The position numbers and the translations under genes are program-made. A model generated the notes under the pieces. The model was given only the letters and a program-made list of their open reading frames with translations. It did not search any database and was not told where the DNA came from. A stretch of 64,000 nt of DNA, from assembly GCF_003121705.1 (NCBI RefSeq), contig NZ_PYHR01000002.1, forward strand, positions 496,001-560,000, written 5' to 3'. This DNA is from Serinibacter arcticus. GTDB lineage: Bacteria > Actinomycetota > Actinomycetes > Actinomycetales > Beutenbergiaceae. Positions 10,098-35,836 of this stretch are shown here, in pieces. Each line of letters starts with the position of its first letter. Positions within the stretch are counted from its first letter, which is position 1.

Positions 10098-10226
10098 GGG
10101 TCCATCCTTACTACGGTGGGGGGAAGCCGCACGATCCTATCAGCGGCTGCTCCCGGTGACGGGAGGCGGGGCGGTCCGGCGATGCGCTCGACCGGCGGAC
10201 GGCCTCCGCCACGCCCGCCGGTGTGG

Positions 10227-10802
10227 TCAGCCGTGCATCAGGGACGCGAGCTCGTCCGTGGCACGAGCGACGCTGTCGTTGACGACGACGTGGTCGAACT
10301 CCCGCTCGGCGGCGAGCTCGACGCGGGCGGTGGCCAGGCGACGCTCCCGCTCCTCCTCACCCTCGGTGCCGCGGCCGACGAGCCGCTGGACGAGGTCCTC
10401 CCAGGTGGGGGGCGCGAGGAACACGAACCGGGCGTCCGGCATGGTGCGGCGCACCTGACGCGCACCCTGCAGGTCGATCTCCAGCAGCGCGGGGACGCCG
10501 GCCGCGAGCTGCTCCTCGACGGGGCCGCGCGGGGTCCCGTAACGGTGCCGGCCGTGCACGACCGCCCACTCGAGCAGGTCGTCGCGCTCGACCATCGCGT
10601 CGAAGGTCGCCTCGTCGACGAAGAAGTAGTGCACGCCGTCGATCTCGCCGGGGCGAGGGGGACGCGTGGTCGCCGAGACCGAGAGCCAGATGTGCGGGTA
10701 CCGGGCCCGGATGTCGGCCGAGACGGTGCCCTTCCCGACGGCCGTGGGGCCGGCCAGGACGGTGAGACGAGGAATGCCACCCGAGGTGGTGCGGGGCGCC
10801 AC
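10227..10802 (-). CDS. gmk: Guanylate kinase
   Basis: Gmk phosphorylates GMP to GDP. The 191-aa protein has P-loop [15 protein letters not shown]-binding [21 protein letters not shown], and [18 protein letters not shown]. The GTG at 10802 is one base past the mihF stop codon. A longer in-frame start inside mihF would add residues with no family counterpart. The mihF-gmk-rpoZ order supports the call. Confidence 0.95.
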   Translation of the reverse strand: MAPRTTSGGIPRLTVLAGPTAVGKGTVSADIRARYPHIWLSVSATTRPPRPGEIDGVHYFFVDEATFDAMVERDDLLEWAVVHGRHRYGTPRGPVEEQLAAGVPALLEIDLQGARQVRRTMPDARFVFLAPPTWEDLVQRLVGRGTEGEEERERRLATARVELAAEREFDHVVVNDSVARATDELASLMHG

Positions 10803-10803
10803 C

Positions 10804-11115
10804 TCAGCCGAACCGCTGGACGAGGGCGTCGCGCTGGTGCGGGCCGAGCCCGCGCACACGGCGGGTCTCGGCGATGCCGACCTCCGCCATGATCTGCTTC
10901 GCGCGCACCGGTCCGACGCCGGGGAGCGCCTCCAGCAGCGCGCTCACCTTGAGCTTGCCGATCGCCTCGTCGCTCTCGGCCGCCTCCAGCACGCTGGAGA
11001 GCGAGGCGCCGGAGTACTTCAGGCGGTTCTTCACCTCGGCCCGGGTCGCTCGCGCCTGCGCGGCCTTGGCCAGCGCGTCGGCGCGTTGCTGCGGCGTCAG
11101 TTGGGGAAGTGCCAC
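10804..11115 (-). CDS. mihF: Actinobacterial integration host factor
   Basis: A 103-aa nucleoid-associated protein of the mIHF/sIHF family, unrelated to E. coli IHF. It has the full hallmark sequence: [29 protein letters not shown], then the helix-two-turn-helix [18 protein letters not shown] and [14 protein letters not shown]. It binds DNA non-specifically and shapes the chromosome. It is directly upstream of gmk, as in mycobacteria and streptomycetes. Confidence 0.96.
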   Translation of the reverse strand: MALPQLTPQQRADALAKAAQARATRAEVKNRLKYSGASLSSVLEAAESDEAIGKLKVSALLEALPGVGPVRAKQIMAEVGIAETRRVRGLGPHQRDALVQRFG

Positions 11116-11192
11116 CTGTGGATCTCCTGCCTGGCGTGGGGGGGTGCTAGTGCAACCTAGCGGGACGGGTCGCGAGCGGCAACGTGCGACGG

Positions 11193-12022
11193 TCAGACCT
11201 CGGGGCGCAGCCGCTGCTCGAGCCGCGACAGCGTCGGGGCGTCCAGCCCCGCCGTCGCGGCGAACGTCTCGAGGCTGCCGTGCGCGTCCTGCACGGCGGC
11301 CAGCGCCGACCTCAGGGCCGTGACGTCGACCCCGAGCAGCGGGTCGAGGAGCGCAGGGTCGAGGCCCGGCACGGACGGGACGACCGCGCGCTGCGAGGAC
11401 GAGGCGTGGTTGGAGTAGACGAAGTCCGCCTCGACGGCCTCCGGCGACGCACCGGCCAGCAGCGCGGCGATCGCCACGAGCAGACCCGTGCGGTCCTTGC
11501 CCGCGGAGCAGTGGACGACGACGGCGCCCGGCGCGTCCGCGACGATCCGCAGCCCGCGACCGAGCTGGGCGACGGCCACGGGGTCGGTGACGACCTCGTG
11601 GTAGATCCCGGTCATCAGCTCCTGGGCCCAGCCGGGCGTGCTCAGGAGCCGGGCGAAGCGGTCCATCGCCTCGGCGTCGGGCGCCGTGCCGGACAGCTGC
11701 CCCGCGAGGGCGCCCCCGGGGCGATCGGGAGCCGGTGGACGGTGACGCCCGCAGGCACGGCGTCCGCGCCCTGACGGGCCGCCTCGTCGTCGCTCCGCAG
11801 GTCGACGACGTCGGTCACGCCCAGCGCGGTCAGCCGGTCTCGACCGGCGTCGGTGAGCCCGGCCAGGGCCGCCGACCGCAGCAGCACGCCGGGCGCGACC
11901 CCTCCCAGCGCGGCGGCGTCGCGATCGTTCCACGTGCCGTCGATGGCCAGGGTGACGCCCTGCGGGTCGAGGTCGACGACCCCGTCGGGGGCGGCGGCCG
12001 CGGCCTCGTCGTGCTCGGTCAC
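11193..12022 (-). CDS. Tyrosine/serine protein phosphatase (PtpB-like, Y_phosphatase3), frameshifted here
   Basis: A 276-aa phosphatase with the CX5R active-site loop VVVHCSAGKDRTGLL (Cys nucleophile, Arg phosphate clamp; Asp instead of the usual small residue, as in PtpB/lipid-phosphatase-like enzymes). The N-terminal part has VLLRSAALAGLTDAGRDRL and VVDLRSDDEA. The frame changes at 11713-11721 (CCCCCGGGG), where one more base restores IAPGGALAGQLSG. The GTG start overlaps the pyrF stop by 4 nt, so it is the last gene of the pyr operon. Targets are unknown; they could be phosphoproteins or phosphoinositides. Confidence 0.85.
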
Positions 12023-12866
12023 ACGGTCTCCTCGAGGTCTCGTCGGGCCTGCTGCGCCGCCGCGACGAGGCCGGCGGCGTCCGGACCCGCCCCCAGCACA
12101 CCACGCGAGGTCGACGGCAGCGAGGCGGACCAGGCCGAGCCGACGACGGCGCGCACGTCGGCCGCCGTCCCGCCCTGCGCCCCGAAGCCGGGTACCAGCA
12201 GCGGTCCCCCGACGGCCTCGAGGTCGACGCCGAGCTCGACGGCGGCGTCGCGGACGGTCGCGCCGACGACGAGGCCGACGCTCCCCAGGGGTGCACCCGC
12301 GGCGCGCTCCTGCGCGTTCGCGCGGGCCGCGGCGGCCGCCACCAGTCCGGCGACGCTCTCCCCCGAGGCCACGCGGGCGTGCTGCACCTGCGCCCCCTCG
12401 GGGTTGGAGGTCAGGCAGAGGACGAAGACGCCGCGGCCGTTCTCCCGCGCCGTCGCGATCGCCGGGTCCAGCGACCCGGGACCGAGGTACGGCGAGAGCG
12501 TGACGGCGTCGCCCGCCAGCGGCGAGCCCTCACGCAGGAACGCGTCCGCGTAGCCCTGCATCGTCGAGCCGATGTCGCCGCGCTTGGCGTCCACGATCGT
12601 GAGGACGTCGGCGGCGCGGGCGGCCGCGACGGCCTCCTCCAGGACCGCCAGGCCCGCGGACCCGTGGCGCTCGTAGAACGCCGCCTGCGGCTTCAGGGCG
12701 GCCACGTGCGGGGCCAGGGCCTCGACGCAGCGCAGCGAGAACTCGCGCAGCCCCGCGACGTCGTCGCCCAGCCCCCACGCGGCGAGCAGCGACGCGTGGG
12801 GATCGATCCCGACGGTCAGCCGGCCCCTGGCGTCGATCGCCGCCGCGAGCCGCTCGCCGAACGGCC

Positions 12867-12870
<4 letters not shown>
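12019..12870 (-). CDS. pyrF: Orotidine 5'-phosphate decarboxylase
   Basis: Last step of UMP synthesis, OMP to UMP. At 283 aa it is the longer group II PyrF found in actinobacteria. Signature [18 protein letters not shown] carries the catalytic Lys and Asp residues; [12 protein letters not shown] is the first strand and [11 protein letters not shown] the phosphate-binding loop. The GTG start overlaps the carB stop (GTGA). Confidence 0.95.
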
Positions 12871-16186
<3,316 letters not shown>

Positions 16187-16187
<1 letters not shown>

Positions 16188-17437
16188 CAGGCGTTCTCCT
16201 CGGGAGCAGCGGGGGTGGTGGAGCCATCGGGGGCCGGGAGGGCGGAGGCGTCGGCCGGTCGGACCTCGCCGCTCCGGCGCCGGTCGACGAGCTCGCCGAG
16301 CCGGTCGAACAGGTAGGCGGCGTCGTGCGGTCCGGCGGCGGCCTCCGGGTGGTACTGGACGGAGAAGGCCGGGATGTCGAGGCACTCCAGGCCCTCGACC
16401 ACGTCGTCGTTCAGCCCGACGTGCGAGACGATCACGCGGCCGTAGCGGCCGCCGTCGTGCGGGGCGGTGCTCGGCTCGCCCAGCGGGGCGTCGACGGCGA
16501 ACCCGTGGTTGTGCGCCGTGATCTCGACCTTGCCGGTGCGGACGTCCTTGACCGGCTGGTTGATGCCGCGGTGGCCGAACGTCAGCTTGTAGGTGCCGTA
16601 GCCCAGCGCGCGGCCGAGGATCTGGTTGCCGAAGCAGATGCCGAAGTACGGGATGCCGGCGTCCAGGACCCCGCGCAGCAGGTCCACCTCCGCCTCCGCG
16701 GCGGCCGGGTCGCCGGGACCGTTGGAGAAGAAGACGGCGTCGGGCTCGTGGGATCGGATCTCCTCGAGCGTGGACCCGGTGGGGACGACGACGACGCGCA
16801 GCCCGCGCTCGGCCATCCGCTGCGGTGTCATGTCCTTGATGCCGAGGTCGACCGCGACGACGGTCCCGCGCGGCTCGCCGCCGGCGACGGGCTCGACGAC
16901 GTAGGCCTCCGACGTCGTGACCTCGCGCGCCAGGTCGGCTCCCGCCATCGCGGGCGCCTGGCGGACGCGCTCGACGAGCTCGTCGATCCCCGCCTGCCCG
17001 GGGTGGGCCGGCAGGGCGTCGCCGGAGAAGATGCCGGCGCGCATCGAGCCCGCGGTCCGCAGGTGGCGCGTGAGGGCGCGGGTGTCGACCTCGCTGATCC
17101 CGACGGCCCCCTGCTCGACGAGCCGGTCGTCCAGGGTCGCGGTCGAGCGCCAGCTGGACGGCGTGCGCGCGGGGTCGCGGACCACGAAGCCCGCGACCCA
17201 GATCCGAGAGGACTCCGGGTCCTCATCGTTGACGCCCGTGTTGCCGATGTGCGGCGCCGTCATGACGACGATCTGGCGGTGGTAGCTCGGGTCGGTGATC
17301 GTCTCCTGGTACCCGGTCATCCCGGTGGAGAAGACGATCTCGCCCAGCGTCTGACCGCGCGCCCCCCAGGCGCGGCCGACGAGGTGGGTGCCGTCCTCCA
17401 GCACCAGCAGGGCGGAGGCGTCGGTGGGGCCACTCAT
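16187..17437 (-). CDS. carA: Carbamoyl-phosphate synthase small subunit
   Basis: The glutaminase subunit that feeds ammonia to CarB. The 416-aa protein has the CPS small-chain domain ([17 protein letters not shown]) and a class I glutamine amidotransferase domain with nucleophile Cys in [10 protein letters not shown] and the His-x-Glu in [11 protein letters not shown]-terminal Pro/Ala tail of about 30 residues is extra. It is coupled to the PH-domain gene upstream and carB downstream. Confidence 0.96.
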
Positions 17438-18057
17438 GCGCTGTCCTTCTTCTCGGTTGCGGCGTCGCCGCCGGTGGTGGGCGGGGTCGCCGCCGGGGAG
17501 GTCGATGAGGTCGGAGAGGTGGTGCCGGTGACGTCGGCCGTCGGTTCGCCCGTCGGTCCAGAGGCCGGGGCGGCGGCCCCGGGGGTGAGCGCGTTGACCG
17601 CCGCGATCAGCGGGTCGCGGTCGACGGCGAACCGGGTCCGCAGCCCCGTGTCGAGCTCGCGGTCCTCGCGCTGCCAGCGCACGACGACGAGGCCGCCGCC
17701 GCCCGTCACCTTGCCGGCGATGCCGTTCTCGCGGCGGGCGCCGCGCAGGTCGGCGGACGGGATGGCGACGTCGGGGGCGCCGCGTCGGCGCAGCCACACG
17801 CCGTCGGGCCCGACCTCGACCTGGACGGGCGAGCGCACGCCGAGTCCGTCGGCAGCGATCCGGTCGAGCCAGTCCCCCGCCGTCGTCGTGGAGACGTAGA
17901 CGCCCTCCACCACCAGGGTGGCGGCGGCGACCGGCTCGCTCGTGGGGGCGGCGACGCCGGCGGTGCGCGCCGCGCGGGCGCGCCAGCCGAACCACATCGC
18001 CGCGAGCAGCGCGAGGCCGATCAGCGCGAGGAGGGCGACGGCGAACGGGCGGCTCAC
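17434..18057 (-). CDS. Membrane-anchored PH-like protein of the pyr operon
   Basis: A 207-aa protein with one N-terminal transmembrane segment (about residues 4-24, [20 protein letters not shown]), then a bacterial PH-like beta domain ([20 protein letters not shown] ... [17 protein letters not shown]), then a disordered Thr/Pro/Ser tail. A protein of this kind between pyrC and carA is conserved in actinobacteria; its role is unknown. Overlaps of 4 nt with both neighbours place it firmly in the operon. The topology suggests the PH domain is on one face of the membrane; which one is not shown. Confidence 0.8.
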   Translation of the reverse strand: MSRPFAVALLALIGLALLAAMWFGWRARAARTAGVAAPTSEPVAAATLVVEGVYVSTTTAGDWLDRIAADGLGVRSPVQVEVGPDGVWLRRRGAPDVAIPSADLRGARRENGIAGKVTGGGGLVVVRWQREDRELDTGLRTRFAVDRDPLIAAVNALTPGAAAPASGPTGEPTADVTGTTSPTSSTSPAATPPTTGGDAATEKKDSA

Positions 18058-19369
18058 GCGGTGGCCCCGTCGGCGGGCACGGGCACGCCGTCGGCGATCG
18101 TGGCGCGGCCGCGCAGGAACGTCCAGCGGACCTCGGCGGGCAGGTCGTGACCAGCGAACGGGGAGTTGCGGCTGGCCGTCTGCTGGGCGCGCGGGTCGAT
18201 CGTGCGGCGCGCGGCCGGGTCGACGAGCGTGAGGTTGGCAGGCTCACCGACGGCGATCGGGCGGCCGTGGTCGGCCACCCGTCCGATGCTCGCCGGCGTC
18301 ACCGAGAGCACGCGAGCGACGTCGTCCCAGCCGAAGGGGCCGTCCTCGACCATCACCTGCGCCACCACCGAGAGGCAGGTCTCCAGGCCCGTCATGCCGA
18401 ACGCGGCGGCCGCCCACTCGCAGTCCTTGTCCTGCACGGCGTGCGGGGCGTGGTCGGTGGCGACGATGTCGATCGTGCCGTCGGCGAGGCCCGCGCGCAC
18501 CGCGTGCACGTCCTCGGCCGTCCGCAGCGGCGGGTTGACCTTGTAGACGGGGTCGTAGGTGCGCGCGAGCTCGTCCGTCAGCAGCAGGTGGTGCGGCGTG
18601 GCCTCGGCCGTGACCGCGATGCCGCGCGCCTTGGCCCAGCGCACGATGTCGACGCTGCCGGCGGTGGACAGGTGCTGCACGTGCAGGCGACCGCCGACGT
18701 GCTCGGCGAGCAGGACGTCGCGGGCGATGATCGCCTCCTCCGCCACCGCGGGCCAGCCGGTCAGGCCGATCTGCGCCGAGACGACGCCCTCGTGCATCTG
18801 GGCGCCCTCGGTGAGGCGCGGCTCCTGCGCGTGCTGGGCCACGACGCCGTCGAACGCCCGCGTGTACTCCAGCGCGCGACGCATCAGGACCGGGTCCCAG
18901 ACGCACTTGCCGTCGTCGGAGAAGACGCGCACCGCGGCGGCGGACGTGGCCATCGCGCCGAGCTCGGCCAGCCGCTCCCCCGCGAGCCCGATCGTCACGG
19001 CGCCCACCGGGCGGACGTCGGCCCAGCCGGCGTCGCGGCCGAGGCGCCAGACCTGCTCCACGACGCCGGCGGTGTCGGCGACGGGAGCGGTGTTCGCCAT
19101 CGCGTGCACGGCCGTGAACCCGCCGGCCGCCGCGGCGCGGGTGCCGCTCGCGACGGTCTCGGTGTCCTCGCGGCCCGGCTCGCGCAGGTGGGTGTGCAGG
19201 TCCACGAGCCCCGGCAGCGCGACGAGACCGTCGCCGTCCACCACGACGTCGTCGGACCCCGCCTGCGCGGCGGCGTCACCGCCGACGGCGACGATCACCC
19301 CGTCCCGCAGCAGGAGGTCGGTGCGCTCGCCGCCCAGGGGCGCGACGGAACGGAGCAGGTAGCCGGGCA

Positions 19370-19373
<4 letters not shown>
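18054..19373 (-). CDS. pyrC: Dihydroorotase
   Basis: Cyclises carbamoyl-aspartate to dihydroorotate. The 439-aa class I type enzyme has metal-binding [10 protein letters not shown], a second-shell Asp/Lys region near [11 protein letters not shown], His in VVAQHAQEP and [11 protein letters not shown], and the catalytic Asp in IVATDHAPH. It starts at an ATG overlapping the pyrB stop. Confidence 0.95.
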
Positions 19374-20967
<1,594 letters not shown>

Positions 20968-21426
20968 CTACTGCGGCTCCCCCGAGGGGGCCCCGGCGTC
21001 TCGGAGGGCGGGCGCGACCCGCTGGAGCTGGCCCAGCAGGCCGTTGACGAACTCCGGGGAGTCGTCGGTGGACAGGTCGGCGGCGAGGTTCACGGCCTGC
21101 TCGACGGCGACGGCGTCGGGGACCTCGTCGCTGTAGAGCAGCTCCCAGACGCCGATCCTCAGGATCGCGAGGTCGACGGCCGGCATCCGGTCGATCGTCC
21201 ACGCGTGCGAGTAGGACTCGAGCAGCTCGTCGATGCGCGCGAGGTGCTCGGCCACGCCCTCGATGATCTCGGCGGCGTAGGTGCGCATCGGCTTCAGACC
21301 GCTCGCGTTCGCCATCCGCTGGGCGAGCAGGTCGATGATGGCGACGTCGTCGCCGGCCCGACGGCGCTGGTCGGCCTCGAAGAGGAGGTCGACCGCGCGC
21401 CGCCGGTCCTTGCTGCGATCAGGCAC
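20968..21426 (-). CDS. nusB: Transcription antitermination protein NusB
   Basis: A 152-aa all-helical NusB that binds boxA with S10 for rRNA antitermination. It has RRRAVDLLFEADQR, LLESYSHAWTIDRMPAVDLAIL, and ELLYSDEVPDAVAVEQAVNLA. It starts at GTG 21426. It lies 17 nt after efp, the normal efp-nusB pair, and about 60 nt before pyrR. Confidence 0.94.
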   Translation of the reverse strand: MPDRSKDRRRAVDLLFEADQRRRAGDDVAIIDLLAQRMANASGLKPMRTYAAEIIEGVAEHLARIDELLESYSHAWTIDRMPAVDLAILRIGVWELLYSDEVPDAVAVEQAVNLAADLSTDDSPEFVNGLLGQLQRVAPALRDAGAPSGEPQ

Positions 21427-21443
21427 GGGGTGTCAGCCGGGGC

Positions 21444-22001
21444 TCAGGCGCGGCCGAGGTAGGCACCCGTGCGGGTGTCGACCTTGACCTTGGTGCCGAT
21501 CTCGACGAACAGCGGGACCTGGATCTCGGTGCCCGTCTCGATCGTCGCCGCCTTGGTGCCGGCGTTCGAGCGGTCGCCCTGCAGGCCCGGCTCGGTGTAG
21601 GTCACCTCGAACACGATCGAGGCGGGGAGCTCCACGTAGAGCGGGTTGCCCTCGTGCAGCGCGACGATGACCTCGGTGTTCTCGAGCAGGAAGCGGGCGG
21701 CCTCGCCGACGGTCTGCTCGGTGACGTAGATCTGCTCGTAGTCGCTGGAGTCCATGAAGACGAAGGACTCGCCGTCCTTGTACAGGTACTGCATGTCGCG
21801 CTTGTCGACGTTCGCCGTCTCGACCTTGAGGCCCGCGTTGAACGTCTTGTCGACGACCTTGCCCGACAGGACGTGCTTGAGCTTGGTGCGCACGAAGGCC
21901 GGGCCCTTGCCGGGCTTGACGTGCTGGAACTCCACGACGCTCCAGAGCTGGTTCTCGAGGTTGAGGACCATGCCGTTCTTCAGGTCGTTCGTGCTTGCCA
22001 C
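21444..22001 (-). CDS. efp: Elongation factor P
   Basis: EF-P rescues ribosomes at polyproline. The 185-aa three-domain protein begins [19 protein letters not shown]. The loop that contacts the peptidyl-transferase centre is [16 protein letters not shown], with the PGKGPA type tip. The C-terminus ends [17 protein letters not shown]. It starts with GTG. The upstream sfp frame overlaps its first 22 nt, so efp may be co-transcribed with the NRPS operon unless it has its own promoter inside sfp. Confidence 0.95.
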   Translation of the reverse strand: MASTNDLKNGMVLNLENQLWSVVEFQHVKPGKGPAFVRTKLKHVLSGKVVDKTFNAGLKVETANVDKRDMQYLYKDGESFVFMDSSDYEQIYVTEQTVGEAARFLLENTEVIVALHEGNPLYVELPASIVFEVTYTEPGLQGDRSNAGTKAATIETGTEIQVPLFVEIGTKVKVDTRTGAYLGRA

Positions 22002-22854
22002 AGGGAGTCCTTCGGGTCGTGGGGGTCACGTCCCCCGGAGCAGGTCGGTGCGTTCCCGGTCAGTTCCGCGGAAACGCGCCGACGCCACTTTACGGCATCG
22101 ACCGTCGCGGACCGCGTGGCTCCGGCGATCGAGGCGACGGCCTCCAACCGTGCCGGCGTGCGTGCGGCGATCGCGCACCGGTACCCGGGGGACGCGGGCA
22201 ACGGCGTCACGGCGATGCCGGCGAGCTCGGGCGACGGCGCCTCCAGCGGGCGTCGCCAGTGGGCGGGGTCGATCGCGGCGTGGCGACGCGGGGCCGCGTG
22301 CTCCGGCGCTTGGGGGGGCAGCAGAATCGTGTGCGGCGGTGTCCGCAGCCCGAGGCCCGCTGCCTTGAGGAGGGCCTCCTTCGCCACCCACCGCCCGAGC
22401 CGCGCCCCGGGTCGCTCCCCCGCCGGTCCGAGGTCGGCCCGCTCGGTCGGGTGGAGGGCGTAGTCGTCGAAGCCGGCGAAGAGCGCGGGCGGCACCCGCT
22501 CGACGTCGACCCCGACGTCGGCCCCCTCCTCCGCGACGGCGACCAGCACGCGGTCGCCGGAGGTGGAGGAGCTCACGGACACCCCCACCGTCTGCGGTCG
22601 ACCGTGGGGGCCCCGCAGTCGGGGCAGCGCCGATCGATCACGATCTCGCGCGCCCGGCGGGGGTCCCACCCCGTCCGCGCGGAAACCAGCAGCCGCAGGG
22701 CCACCCGGCCCGCGAGGGTGCGGCGGCGGTCCTGCGGCCGGCGGCGGGCCGCGGCGGCGGCCAGGTCGACGTCGTCGAGGAGCTGTTCGAGCGGCGCGAT
22801 CCGGGCGCTGGTGGAGAGCACCTCCTCGACGGAGGCGTCCAGGAGCGCGATCAC
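21980..22854 (-). CDS. 4'-phosphopantetheinyl transferase (Sfp/EntD type), frameshifted here
   Basis: Transfers phosphopantetheine from CoA to the serine of carrier proteins, here most likely the three T domains of the adjacent NRPS. N-terminal frame: [20 protein letters not shown], then CPDCGAP. It then shifts at 22606-22614 (GGGGGCCCC on plus), where one extra base yields [15 protein letters not shown]. The Mg-binding motif is GVDVERV and the second is [14 protein letters not shown]. The restored length is about 291 aa. The GTG at 22854 overlaps the permease stop (GTGA). The last codons run into efp, which is unusual; the true C-terminus may be nearer KWRRRV. Confidence 0.87.
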
Positions 22855-23756
22855 CGCTTGCTGATGCGGCGGTACTGCGTGACCGCGACCGGCGCAAAAA
22901 TCGCGATGATCGCGATGCAGCAGGCGAACGCGTACAGCGTGGCGTTCTGGGCGGCCCACCCGGTGGCGACCTCGAAGCCCTCGGGGGGCGGGTTGCCGAA
23001 GCCCTGGCGCACGGCGGTCGCCACGGCGGTCACGGGGTTCCACTCGGCGATGGTCCGCAGCACGCCGGGCAGGGTGTCGGCCGAGACGAACGCGCCCGAG
23101 ATGAAGCACACGGGGAACAGCCACAGGAGGCCGAGGCTCTGCGCGACCTCCATGCTGCGCGCGGTGAGCGCGATGGCGGCGCCGATCCACGACGTCGCGA
23201 ACGCGAACAGCACGAGCAGCGCGAACGCGCCGAGCACCGGTCCGGCGTCGGTGTGCACCCGCCAGCCGATCGCCAGCCCGCACGCGACGATGACGGCGAT
23301 CGAGATGCCGCTCGTCACCAGGTCCGAGGTGGTCCGGCCCAGGATCACGCCGACGCGCGACATCGGCAGCGAGCGGAACCGGTCGATCAGACCGGACTGG
23401 AGGTCCTTGGCCAGGTAGACGGCCGTAAAGGAGGAGTTGAACGTCAGCGTCTGGGCGAGGATGCCGCCGATGAGGAACTCGCGGTAGGCATCGCCACCGA
23501 GCGCGCCGCCGAAGACGAACGCGAGGATGAGGACGAAGATGATCGGCTGGGCGACCCCGGTGACGAGGGCGCCCGGTGTCCGGCGGACGTTGACGACGTT
23601 GCGTCGCGCGACCACCCAGCCGTCGCGGGCGGCGGAGACGAGCGGGGCGAACGCGCCGCCCGGCCGCGCGCCGGAGCCGGGCGGCGGGCCACCGGGCACG
23701 GCGTCGTCGGTGGTCGGGTCCGTCGGGTCGGTCACGGGGGCGATGGTCGCCGTCAT
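22851..23756 (-). CDS. ABC-2 type permease (DrrB-like exporter)
   Basis: A 301-aa membrane subunit with an N-terminal cytosolic Pro-rich stretch of about 50 residues and six predicted membrane segments. The first is VTGVAQPIIFVLILAFVFGG, the last TLYAFACCIAIIAIFAPVAV. The pattern RFRSLPMSRVGVILGRT and LPGVLRTIAEWNPVTAV is typical of the daunorubicin-resistance DrrB/ABC-2 family. It is coupled to the ATPase gene by a 4-nt ATGA overlap and lies in the NRPS operon, so it probably exports the NRPS product. Confidence 0.88.
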   Translation of the reverse strand: MTATIAPVTDPTDPTTDDAVPGGPPPGSGARPGGAFAPLVSAARDGWVVARRNVVNVRRTPGALVTGVAQPIIFVLILAFVFGGALGGDAYREFLIGGILAQTLTFNSSFTAVYLAKDLQSGLIDRFRSLPMSRVGVILGRTTSDLVTSGISIAVIVACGLAIGWRVHTDAGPVLGAFALLVLFAFATSWIGAAIALTARSMEVAQSLGLLWLFPVCFISGAFVSADTLPGVLRTIAEWNPVTAVATAVRQGFGNPPPEGFEVATGWAAQNATLYAFACCIAIIAIFAPVAVTQYRRISKR

Positions 23757-24757
23757 GCGACCACCTCCTCTCGGTTCTCGCCGGCGGTCCCGTCGTCGGC
23801 GGCCTCCTCGTCGGAGGCCTCGTTCTCGGAGGCGGGACTGCCGGTCAGGCGCAGGAAGACCTCGTCGAGCGTCGGCTGCCGCAGCGCGGCCTCGGCGACG
23901 TCGACGCCGTCATCCGCGAGGGCGGCCAGGAGCAGGCGGAAGGCCTCGGGTCCCCCGCTGGCCCTGGCGGTGATGCGGCGCGCCCGCTCGTCGAGACGGG
24001 CGCTGCGAGCGATCCGGCGGGCGGCCGCGAGGGCGCGCTCCCCGTCGGCACCTGGCGACAGCACGACGTCGATCCACGCCCCGCCCGCCCGCGCCTTGAG
24101 CTCCGTCGCGGTGCCCTCGGCGATGATCCGGCCAGCGTCGATCACCGCGATCGAGTCGGCCAGCTGGTCGGCCTCCTCGAGGTACTGCGTGGTCAGGAGC
24201 ACCGTGGTGCCGGCGGTCGCGAGCGACTCGATCGCGTCCCACGTGTCACGACGACCGCGCGGGTCGAGCCCGGTGGTCGGCTCGTCCAAGATCACGACGG
24301 GGGGCCGGGCCACGATGGCTCCGGCGAGGTCGAGGCGACGCCGCATCCCGCCCGAGTACGTCCCGGCCCGCTTGGAGTCGGAGACGTCGTCGAGCCGGAA
24401 GTCGCGCAGCAGCTCGCGGGCCCGCGCCCGGGCGTCCCGACGGCGCATGCCGTAGAGCTCCCCGACCATCGTGAGGTTCTCGTAGCCGCTGAGCTTGTCG
24501 TCGACCGCGGCGTACTGCCCGGAGACCCCGAGGTTCCGCCGCACCTCGTGGCCCTGGGTCCGCACGTCGTGGCCGGCCACGAGAACCTTGCCCTCGTCGG
24601 GCTCGAGCAGCGTCGTCAGCACGCGGACGGTGGTGGTCTTCCCGGCGCCGTTCGGGCCGAGCAGGCCCTGCACGCTGCCCTCCGGCACCGTCAGGTCGAC
24701 CCCCGCCAGGGCCTGGAAGTCGCCGAAGCGCTTGGTCAGGCCGTCGATCGTGATCAC
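23753..24757 (-). CDS. ABC transporter ATPase (DrrA-like)
   Basis: A 334-aa ATPase, Walker [15 protein letters not shown], signature [12 protein letters not shown], Walker [14 protein letters not shown], and H-loop replaced by Gln ([15 protein letters not shown]), as in other DrrA proteins. The C-terminal extension ([17 protein letters not shown]) is the DrrA-type regulatory tail. The GTG start overlaps the mbtH stop by GTGA. With the permease it should form an exporter for the adjacent NRPS product or give self-resistance. Confidence 0.9.
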   Translation of the reverse strand: MITIDGLTKRFGDFQALAGVDLTVPEGSVQGLLGPNGAGKTTTVRVLTTLLEPDEGKVLVAGHDVRTQGHEVRRNLGVSGQYAAVDDKLSGYENLTMVGELYGMRRRDARARARELLRDFRLDDVSDSKRAGTYSGGMRRRLDLAGAIVARPPVVILDEPTTGLDPRGRRDTWDAIESLATAGTTVLLTTQYLEEADQLADSIAVIDAGRIIAEGTATELKARAGGAWIDVVLSPGADGERALAAARRIARSARLDERARRITARASGGPEAFRLLLAALADDGVDVAEAALRQPTLDEVFLRLTGSPASENEASDEEAADDGTAGENREEVVA

Positions 24758-24963
24758 GAGGCGGCGCGCTCGCCGACCGTCACGGGGGTGATGTCCCGCC
24801 AGTTCTCGGTCACGTAGTCCAGGGCCTCCGTGCGCGCCGCGGGTCCGAACACCGCGACCCAGCCGTTCGGCACGTCGGCGAACTCGGGCCACAGGGAGTG
24901 CTGGTCCACGTCGTTCACGAGAACTCGGAAGCGGGCGGCGTCGTCGTCGAAGGGGTTCGTCAT
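24754..24963 (-). CDS. mbtH: MbtH-like protein
   Basis: A 69-aa MbtH-like chaperone that binds and activates NRPS adenylation domains. Invariant features are [31 protein letters not shown] and the Trp in [10 protein letters not shown]. It is 125 nt downstream of the NRPS on the same strand, so it is likely the partner of its A domains. ATG start; its stop overlaps the ABC ATPase start. Confidence 0.95.
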   Translation of the reverse strand: MTNPFDDDAARFRVLVNDVDQHSLWPEFADVPNGWVAVFGPAARTEALDYVTENWRDITPVTVGERAAS

Positions 24964-25010
24964 CGTCAGTCCTCGTGTCGTCGGTCTCGGCAGATGTTCC
25001 ACAGGGGGTT

Positions 25011-25064
25011 CGGCGCAGCCGGAGCCTCGGATGGGTCGTGACCCCGAGTGATCCGGCTGCGCCG
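25011..25064 (-). promoter_or_regulatory. Long hairpin between the NRPS and mbtH genes
   Basis: CGGCGCAGCCGGA (25011-25023) and TCCGGCTGCGCCG (25052-25064) are a perfect 13-bp inverted repeat. The loop folds again: CTCG/CGAG and GGGTC/GACCC pair around a 2-nt tip. It starts 25 nt past the NRPS stop codon and ends about 48 nt before mbtH. It may be a terminator, attenuator or mRNA processing/stabilising element setting different levels for the giant NRPS and the small downstream genes. Confidence 0.65.
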
Positions 25065-25088
25065 TCCGGGAGACCTGCCGCCGGCCCG

Positions 25089-35752
<10,664 letters not shown>

Positions 35753-35761
35753 TTCACGAAG

Positions 35762-35789
35762 GAGGCCCCGCCCGTGGGGGCGGGGCCTC
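35762..35789 (-). promoter_or_regulatory. Perfect 12-bp hairpin immediately upstream of the NRPS start
   Basis: GAGGCCCCGCCC (35762-35773) and GGGCGGGGCCTC (35778-35789) pair fully around a 4-nt loop. The stem ends 9 nt before the NRPS ATG and begins about 48 nt past the small ORF's stop codon. It could act as an attenuator/terminator or block ribosome entry. No U tract follows. Confidence 0.7.
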
Positions 35790-35836
35790 GTGTCTCGTCG
35801 TCGGTCGACCCGACCGCGAGGGGTCGGGGGCGAGTC

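Noticed and set aside
10098-10226. Small gene between gmk and rpoZ
   Set aside because: About 128 nt with no SD-start pair giving a credible frame; treated as spacer.
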